Origin: Streptomyces violens | GTDB lineage: Bacteria; Actinomycetota; Actinomycetes; Streptomycetales; Streptomycetaceae | Length of the DNA stretch: 64,000 nucleotides | Assembly (NCBI RefSeq): GCF_000717745.1 | Contig: NZ_JOBH01000024.1 | Coordinates: 1-64,000 of the forward strand | Reading direction: 5' to 3' | Shown here: piece after piece, positions 58,394 through 64,000 of the stretch | How the letters are laid out: each line of letters opens with the position of its first letter | Position numbering within the stretch: the stretch's first letter is position 1 | The notes under the pieces: model-generated | The model's input: the letters and a program-made list of their open reading frames with translations, nothing else | What the model was told of the DNA's origin: nothing | Database searches by the model: none | Program-made: the position numbers and the translations under genes

Positions 58394-58411
58394 GCCCCGC
58401 CAGGGCGGGGC
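58394..58411 (-). terminator. Small hairpin after the PucR-family gene
   Basis: GCCCCGCC (58394-58401) and GGCGGGGC (58404-58411) with a 2-nt tip, 10 nt after the stop of the PucR gene. Short, so only moderately convincing. Confidence 0.5.
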
Positions 58412-58420
58412 AGGGCCTGG

Positions 58421-60061
58421 TTACGGGGTGTCCGGGGAGAGCGTGGTGGCCTTCAGGGCCAGCCACAGTTCCATCCGTACGTCCGGGTCGTCCAGCGAGC
58501 GGCCGAGGATCTCCTCGACGCGGCGCATCCGGTAGCGCAGCGTGTGCCGGTGCACCCCGAGGTCGGCGGCGGCCGCGTCCCACTGGCCGTGCCGGGACAG
58601 CCACGCGCGCAGCGAGGCGACGAGGTCGCCGCGGCCGGTCGCGTCGTGGTCGTGCAGCGCCCGCAGCATCCCGTCGGCGAACGCGCGTACCGCGTCGTCG
58701 GCGAGCAGCGGCAGCACGGAGCCGGCCGCCACGTCCTCGTGCTCGACCAGGACCCGCGCCCGCCGCCTGGCCACCGACAGCGCCTGCTCGGCCTGGCGGT
58801 GCGCGGTCGCCGCCGCGGCCGGGCCGGACGGCGCGGAGAGGCCCACGGCCAGGCCCGGAGTGCGGCGGACCGCGTCGGTGCCGGCCGCGGCCTTGCGGGT
58901 GCCCGCGGCGGTACCGGAGCGGGCCTCCAGGGCGGCGGCGTGGCCGGCGCACGCCTCGATGGCGGCGCCGCCGTCCGCCGCGAGCACGGTCAGCCGGGTG
59001 CCGTCCGGGACCGCGAGGACCGCCTCGCCGCCGCGCGCCGCCGCCGACTCCATCGCGTCGGCCAGTGCGTCCAGCGTGCCCCGCGCGTCGTCGGCGGAGC
59101 GCTCCTCGGCGCCGCTCACCGGCTCGGCCACCAGCACCCGGAACGGCGCGTCCAGCAGCCCGCCGTACAGCCGTCCGGCCACCGCGCGCGCGTGGTCCGG
59201 CTCGCCGGCCAGCAGCATCCGCAGCACCGCGGCGCCGAGCCGCTGCTCGGCGTCCTGCAGCGCGCGGGACCGCTCGGTGGTCAGGGTCAGCAGGGCGACG
59301 GCGGAGTGCACGGCGTACCGCTCCGCCGTGCCCAGCGGGGCGCCCGTGCCGACCGCGAGGACGCCGCGCGCCCGGCGCCCCGTCCCCAGCGACTGCAGCT
59401 CCACCCGGTCGTCGCCCTCGGTGTCCGCGACCACCGAGCTGGCGGGGGCCGGCCGCTCCCGCAGCTTCGCGATGTCGTCGGTGAGGCGGGCCGCGCGACG
59501 GGCCGCCCAGTCGGGGGCCGCGGCGACGACCGCGCCGGAGGCGTCGTACAGCGCGGCCCAGCCCTTGAGGTGCGCGGCGAGCCGGGCGAGCAGCTCGGCC
59601 GGGCCCTCGGCGCTCAGCGCCGCCCGTGTCAGCTCCCGCTGCGCCTCGAAGCCCTCGGTCACCGCCCGGTACTGGTCGGCGGCGACGGCCGCCGAGACGG
59701 CCTTGCTGATCGCCACGAACGGGGTCCGGCGCGGCACCGCCAGCAGCGGGAAGTCCGCCTCGCGGGCCGCGGTGAGCAGCGCCTCGGGCACGTCCTCGTA
59801 GTTCACCCCGACCGCGAAGCCCAGGCCGACCACCCCGGCCCCGGCGACGCGGTGTACGTACCGCCGGGCGACCTCCGGGTCCTCCGCGTCCAGCTTGAGC
59901 GCGGTGATCAGCAGGAGCTCGCCGCCCTCCATGTACGGCACCGGGTCGATCAGCTCGCTCACGTGCGCCCAGCGGACCGGCCTGTCCAGCCGGTCCTCGC
60001 CCGCGAGCACGGTCAGCTTGAGCGCGGAGTGGTGGGCGAGGGAGGCGAGGGTGTGCGGCAT
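58421..60061 (-). CDS. PucR family transcriptional regulator
   Basis: 546 aa. N-terminal PucR domain (RWAHVSELIDPVPYMEGGELLLITALKL and FPLLAVPRRTPFVAISKAV). Middle GGDEF-like or CdaR-type sensory region (ERYAVHSAVALLTLTTERSRAL). C-terminal HTH_30 DNA-binding domain (WLSRHGQWDAAAADLGVHRHTLRYRMRRVEEILGRSL). PucR-type proteins often control purine, GABA or polyamine catabolism; with an aldehyde dehydrogenase and gabT close by, GABA catabolism is the best guess. It could bind near 58196-58420 or upstream of gabT, but no operator was identified. Confidence 0.93.
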   Translation of the reverse strand: MPHTLASLAHHSALKLTVLAGEDRLDRPVRWAHVSELIDPVPYMEGGELLLITALKLDAEDPEVARRYVHRVAGAGVVGLGFAVGVNYEDVPEALLTAAREADFPLLAVPRRTPFVAISKAVSAAVAADQYRAVTEGFEAQRELTRAALSAEGPAELLARLAAHLKGWAALYDASGAVVAAAPDWAARRAARLTDDIAKLRERPAPASSVVADTEGDDRVELQSLGTGRRARGVLAVGTGAPLGTAERYAVHSAVALLTLTTERSRALQDAEQRLGAAVLRMLLAGEPDHARAVAGRLYGGLLDAPFRVLVAEPVSGAEERSADDARGTLDALADAMESAAARGGEAVLAVPDGTRLTVLAADGGAAIEACAGHAAALEARSGTAAGTRKAAAGTDAVRRTPGLAVGLSAPSGPAAAATAHRQAEQALSVARRRARVLVEHEDVAAGSVLPLLADDAVRAFADGMLRALHDHDATGRGDLVASLRAWLSRHGQWDAAAADLGVHRHTLRYRMRRVEEILGRSLDDPDVRMELWLALKATTLSPDTP

Positions 60062-60183
60062 GGGACCTTCGTTGCGCGTGAGACGTGTGGCGGGGGTTTT
60101 CTCCGTCCCGTATGAACGGCCCTCACCGATTCTGCCTCAGCGGAGGAATCGAGGCGCCGCTTCGGGGCCTCACCCCCGCAGCC

Positions 60184-62643
60184 TCACCCCCGCAGGTCCA
60201 CCAGTACCGGCGGTGCCGACTCCCCCGTCACGGACGTCACCGACAGCACCGCGTGCCCGGCCGGTACGGCATTGGCCAGGTCCGATGCCGACCACCGCTC
60301 CCGTTCCACGGTCCGTACCGTCACGGCTTTCGCCGTCACGTCCTTCCCCGTCACCAGCCGCCTGATCGAGTGCATCAGCTTGGTGAACGGCTCGTCGGAG
60401 ACGATCTGCCGGTCGGTGACGTCCCGCGTCTCCACCCACGCCTTGCCCCACACCTCGGCGAACCGCGCGCCGTCCCACGTCGTCACGCCCGCGAACGCCA
60501 TCCGGCAGCCGACCGTCCCCAGCAGCGCCCCGCGCAGCGCCTCCGGCACGTCGTCCAGCGCCCGCAGGGTCAGTACGACCCCGGCGTTCGCCGACCGCAG
60601 CCGCTGCAGCCCCCGCAGCGCCTCCTGCGTCACGACGTGCGAGGCGTCGTCGAGCACCAGACACGCGAACACCGACCGATCCGACCGCGCCACCGCGCAC
60701 TCCGTGAACTGCGCCAGCACCAGCCGCGCGAGAATCCGCGACGCGTCCGCGTGGCCGCGCTCGGGAAGATCGATCCGCACCCGCAGCGGGCGGTCCAGCG
60801 CCCGCAGCGACACCTGCCGCGACTGCCCCGACGGGTCGAAGAAGCCGGCGAACGCGGGCCGGTCCAGCAGCGCGATCCGGTCCGCGAGCAGCGCCCCGAC
60901 ATCGCCCGCACGCTGCGCCTGGCGCTCCCGCGCGTCCAGCTCGCGCAACGCGCCCTGCTCCCCCGCCGCCTCCAGCGCGCTCCGCAGCGCGGCCATCGCC
61001 TCCGGCGCCCCGTCCAGCAGCTCCCGCAGCTCCGCCACCCCGGGGAACCGCCCGTACGCCGTCCGGAACGGCCCCAGCAACTGCCCCAGCACCGTCCCCG
61101 CCCGCCGGCTCTCCCCACCCGGCACCCCGGCCGCCACATCCCCCACCAACGCCTCCGCCAACACGGCAGCGGCTTCGTCGGGGTCGGTGGTGCCGCCGTA
61201 GAGGTCGAGGTCGCAGGGGGATTCGCGGTGTCCGACGCGGACGACGGCGTCGAACGCGTCGTCCCCCGCCGGCCCGGCTCCGGCCGCCCCGACCGAGACC
61301 ACCGCGGCCCGGCCGGCGAGCGCCTGCAGGCACATCGCCTCCAGGACGGGGCGCACCAGGTGGTTCGTCTTGCCCGCGCCGGGCGGCCCGACCGCCAGCA
61401 GCGAGGTCCCGAGCACGGCCGGGTCGAGTGCGCAGCCGACGCCTCGCCGCTCGTAGGGGTTGCGGATGTCCTCGGAGGCGGTGCCGATGCGTACCTGCCC
61501 GGTGAGCAGGTCGTGCCGGGCGGTCCGCACCGGCAGATCGCGGGCGCCGGAGGGGTGACCGCAGGCGCCGGAGCCGTACTGCTGGACGTTGTCGACGAAC
61601 GCGGGGAAGCGGCCGGCCTGCACCCGTACGGACTCCCAGGCCCGGGTGATCCGCGCATGATCGACATCGTTCATCAGCCCGGCCCGCGCCTCATGAGCCA
61701 GCCGCTCCGCGGCAGCCCCTGCCCCTGCGGCACGCAGCTCGGCCCATTCGGCGTGGTCGACCTGGAGCACGGGGGCGGCGGACGCGTCCGCGTCGTCGGT
61801 CCGGCGCCGGTCCCCCGGGCCGTAGCGGCGCCATGCCTCGACCCAGCACCCGAAGGGGCTGAACACGGCCAGCAGGACCACGAGATCGATGACGGAGTAG
61901 CTCGCGGAGTAGTAGAAGTACGACGCCGCGTCGCCCGAGACGGGAGTCAGGTTCTCCAGCTGGAGCATGAGGAGCGACGAATCGCGCGACTCGTCGGTGC
62001 ACCACTCCCAGAGCAGCCAGACGACGACCAGCGTCACCACGGCGCGCAGGATCAGCGCGCCGCCGGGAATGGCCCCCGGGTCCTTGGGGGCCAGCCACCC
62101 CGGCAGCCGCTTCCACACCCGCCGGCCCACGGGGGCGAGCAGGCGCCGGAAGAGCGTCGGCCACCGGCCCACCCGTCCGAAGAGGACGACGATCGCGCCG
62201 AGGATGATCGCCATGTAGACGAACGAGGAGATGACGCCCGTATTACCCGTCTTCCAGGCGTCGGGCAGCATCGCTTCCAGGGGCCACTTCCAGTAGGGCC
62301 CGAGATAGCCGTTCATCAGCAGCGACCACAGCAGCCACGCGCACAGGAACGAGATGACGGCCCCGGCGATCAGCTGCGGCACCGCGATCTCGTGCGGCTC
62401 CTCCTTCGGCCGCGGCCGGTGTTCGAAGGACCAGATGCCCGGGCCCGCCAGGACGCGTGGGGCGCGGAGCCAGGCCATGAAGGGGGATTCCGGTGTGCCG
62501 GGCGGCGTGGCGGGCATCGGCGGTATCGGCGCCGTTCCGGGCGGCCCACCTGCCGGCGCCCCGCCCGCGCCGGGCGGTGCCGCCGGATGCGGGATTCCGG
62601 CCGAGTGGGTGTTGCGTGCGTCGTGCGTGCCCTCGGTGTTCAT
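60184..62643 (-). CDS. Polytopic TraG/FtsK-like membrane ATPase
   Basis: 819 aa. Starts with a Pro/Gly-rich 55-residue arm, then about four membrane helices (about 90-112, 135-158, 195-215, 245-265). A cytoplasmic P-loop ATPase follows with Walker A GPPGAGKT (about 420) and Walker B ACLVLDDAS (about 660). VirD4/TraG-type features such as VGPPGAGKTNHLVRPVLEAM are seen. It is flanked by regulatory and catabolic genes with no relaxase or T4SS genes nearby, so it may be a chromosome-encoded coupling protein or an unrelated transport or DNA-handling ATPase. A known Streptomyces family, but I cannot give it a specific function. Confidence 0.82.
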   Translation of the reverse strand: MNTEGTHDARNTHSAGIPHPAAPPGAGGAPAGGPPGTAPIPPMPATPPGTPESPFMAWLRAPRVLAGPGIWSFEHRPRPKEEPHEIAVPQLIAGAVISFLCAWLLWSLLMNGYLGPYWKWPLEAMLPDAWKTGNTGVISSFVYMAIILGAIVVLFGRVGRWPTLFRRLLAPVGRRVWKRLPGWLAPKDPGAIPGGALILRAVVTLVVVWLLWEWCTDESRDSSLLMLQLENLTPVSGDAASYFYYSASYSVIDLVVLLAVFSPFGCWVEAWRRYGPGDRRRTDDADASAAPVLQVDHAEWAELRAAGAGAAAERLAHEARAGLMNDVDHARITRAWESVRVQAGRFPAFVDNVQQYGSGACGHPSGARDLPVRTARHDLLTGQVRIGTASEDIRNPYERRGVGCALDPAVLGTSLLAVGPPGAGKTNHLVRPVLEAMCLQALAGRAAVVSVGAAGAGPAGDDAFDAVVRVGHRESPCDLDLYGGTTDPDEAAAVLAEALVGDVAAGVPGGESRRAGTVLGQLLGPFRTAYGRFPGVAELRELLDGAPEAMAALRSALEAAGEQGALRELDARERQAQRAGDVGALLADRIALLDRPAFAGFFDPSGQSRQVSLRALDRPLRVRIDLPERGHADASRILARLVLAQFTECAVARSDRSVFACLVLDDASHVVTQEALRGLQRLRSANAGVVLTLRALDDVPEALRGALLGTVGCRMAFAGVTTWDGARFAEVWGKAWVETRDVTDRQIVSDEPFTKLMHSIRRLVTGKDVTAKAVTVRTVERERWSASDLANAVPAGHAVLSVTSVTGESAPPVLVDLRG

Positions 62644-62920
62644 CCGGTGTCCCTGGTCCCCCTGGTCAGCGGTGGCGGTGTGGCGAGCGGTGTGCCGCGG
62701 ATCAATCTACTGGCCATGTGCCGTCCCCATACCCGGCCCGCGCGATGTCCGATGCGGGCATCGCTATGTCCGGTCCGGACAAGGCGGGGCCCGTACTTCT
62801 CCCGAACGGTGCATGCCGCTTCCGCCCCGCCGCCCCTAGCCTGCGAACGCAACCCCTTAGTACGTCACGTAGTACGCCGCCTCTGTGCGTCCGCGTCCTC
62901 GTTCCCTCCAGGAGACTCCC
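62644..62920. promoter_or_regulatory. Divergent region between the membrane ATPase gene and gabT
   Basis: 277 nt without a supported gene. TACGTCACGTA at 62861-62871 is an 11-nt palindrome within AGTACGTCACGTAGTACG and lies 50 nt before the gabT start, a candidate operator; the identity of a regulator is unknown. No -35/-10 pair is confidently identified. Confidence 0.3.
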
Positions 62921-64000
62921 ATGTCCGAACTGACCGGAGGCCCCGCCCTCCCCCAGGAGCGCCGCGTCGTCACCGCGATCCCCGGCCCCAAGTCCCAGGA
63001 GCTGTGGGAGCGCAAGCAGGCCACCGTGGCGGCCGGTGTCGGCGCGGTCCTGCCCGTCTTCATCAAGCGCGCCGGCGGCGGTGTGCTGGAGGACGTGGAC
63101 GGCAATTCGCTGATCGACTTCGGTTCCGGGATCGCGGTGACCTCGGTGGGCAGCAGCGCCGAGGCCGTCGTGCGCCGCGCGACCGCGCAGCTCGCGGACT
63201 TCACCCACACCTGCGCCATGGTCACGCCGTACGAGCCGTACATCGAGGTCTGCGAGCAGCTCGCCGAGCTGACCCCGGGCGACCACGAGAAGAAGTCGGC
63301 GCTGTTCAACTCCGGCGCGGAGGCCGTGGAGAACGCGGTCAAGATCGCTCGTGCGTACACCAAGCGCCAGGCCGTGGTCGTGTTCGATCACGGCTACCAC
63401 GGTCGGACCAACCTGACCATGGCGCTGACCGCCAAGAACATGCCGTACAAGCACGGCTTCGGGCCGTTCGCGCCCGAGGTCTACCGGGTGCCGCTGGCCT
63501 ACCCGTACCGCTGGCTGACCGGCCCGGAGAACTGCGCGCAGGAGGCCGCCGACCAGGCCATCTCGCAGATCACCAAGCAGATCGGCGCCGAGAACGTCGC
63601 CGCGATCATCATCGAGCCGGTGCTCGGCGAGGGCGGCTTCATCGAGCCGGCGAAGGGCTTCCTGCCCGCGATCTCGAAGTTCGCGAAGGAGAACGGGATC
63701 GTCTTCGTCGCGGATGAGATCCAGTCCGGGTTCTGCCGGACCGGGCAGTGGTTCGCTTGTGAGGACGAGGGCATTGTGCCCGATCTGATCACGACCGCGA
63801 AGGGCATTGCCGGTGGTCTGCCGCTGGCGGCCGTGACCGGTCGCGCCGAGATGATGGACGCCGCCCACGCGGGCGGTCTGGGTGGCACCTACGGCGGTAA
63901 CCCCGTCGCCTGCGCCGCCGCCGTCGGTGCGATCGAGACCATGCGCGAGCTGGACCTGAACGCCAAGGCCAAGCGCATCGAAGAGGTCATGAAGGCCCGC
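62921..64000 (+). CDS. gabT: 4-aminobutyrate aminotransferase (partial, 3' end beyond the window)
   Basis: PLP-dependent class III aminotransferase converting GABA and 2-oxoglutarate to succinate semialdehyde and glutamate. 360 residues are present, of about 440 expected, and the gene is cut by the right edge. PLP Lys is in TTAKGIAGG (about 294); Asp of VFVADEIQSG (about 265) pairs with the ring nitrogen; NSGAEAVENAVKIAR and DHGYHGRTNLTMALT are class III hallmarks. ATG 62921 has GGAGA 6 nt upstream. It is divergent from the ATPase gene. Substrate specificity for GABA is inferred from high resemblance to GabT; other omega-amino acids are possible. Confidence 0.92.
   Translation, partial: MSELTGGPALPQERRVVTAIPGPKSQELWERKQATVAAGVGAVLPVFIKRAGGGVLEDVDGNSLIDFGSGIAVTSVGSSAEAVVRRATAQLADFTHTCAMVTPYEPYIEVCEQLAELTPGDHEKKSALFNSGAEAVENAVKIARAYTKRQAVVVFDHGYHGRTNLTMALTAKNMPYKHGFGPFAPEVYRVPLAYPYRWLTGPENCAQEAADQAISQITKQIGAENVAAIIIEPVLGEGGFIEPAKGFLPAISKFAKENGIVFVADEIQSGFCRTGQWFACEDEGIVPDLITTAKGIAGGLPLAAVTGRAEMMDAAHAGGLGGTYGGNPVACAAAVGAIETMRELDLNAKAKRIEEVMKAR

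Noticed and set aside
62861..62871. The TACGTCACGTA palindrome as a proven regulator site
   Set aside because: It is only 11 nt, and no second copy was found near the PucR gene. It is mentioned only as a candidate, not as a site.

Overview
The window is chromosomal DNA from a high-GC actinomycete, almost certainly Streptomyces. The evidence is the very high GC with G/C-biased third codon positions, frequent GTG/TTG starts with AGGAG-type ribosome binding sites, a Streptomyces-type rRNA leader at the left edge, and the conserved core gene order. Nearly every position also carries a long antisense or out-of-frame ORF; these are shadows of the high-GC genes and are left out.

Layout. (1) 1-440: leader and upstream region of an rRNA operon running leftward out of the window, then the terminator of rnj. 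(2) 440-11015: mostly leftward housekeeping genes: rnj (RNase J), dapA, thyX, dapB, an M16 peptidase, pnp and rpsO, with two small rightward membrane-protein genes between thyX and dapB. (3) 11186-31736: a type VII secretion (ESX-like) locus. It holds eccD, eccC, two WXG100 genes, two mycosin proteases, two Esx-associated helical or low-complexity proteins, eccB, eccE, a small partner of eccE and a large EspI-like ParA/MinD ATPase. A decayed kinase-PQQ gene sits at its left border. (4) 31802-44291: the leftward translation block rimP-nusA-ylxR-infB-DUF503-rbfA-truB-ribF, interrupted between truB and ribF by a 4-kb gene for a predicted degenerate trypsin-like/STAND NTPase protein. (5) 44452-49866: a lipoprotein plus ferritin-like pair, a degenerate phosphotransferase-like gene, proS and two GNAT acetyltransferases. 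(6) 50002-54063: a pair of perfect DnaA boxes, then ispG, rseP and dxr (MEP isoprenoid genes around a site-2 protease). (7) 54260-64000: an acyl-CoA dehydrogenase, a cysteine-free L32 paralogue (rpmF) with an apparent Zur box, an aldehyde dehydrogenase, a PucR regulator, a TraG/FtsK-like membrane ATPase, and gabT, which is cut by the right edge.

How the genes work together. dapA and dapB supply diaminopimelate and lysine. rnj, pnp and rpsO form an RNA-decay and translation group. The Ecc, mycosin and Esx proteins would form one envelope secretion machine. rimP to truB cover ribosome maturation and initiation. dxr and ispG are two steps of isopentenyl diphosphate synthesis. gabT, the aldehyde dehydrogenase and the PucR regulator look like GABA or polyamine catabolism. 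Many genes or operons end in long GC-rich hairpins without T-runs, as is usual in this genus.

The parts most worth a second look are the predicted pseudo-protease/STAND protein, the Zur-box L32 paralogue, the paired DnaA boxes, the phosphotransferase lacking catalytic residues, the tandem leader hairpins of pnp and the kinase-PQQ relic beside eccD. No CRISPR array, tRNA gene, insertion sequence or prophage was seen.
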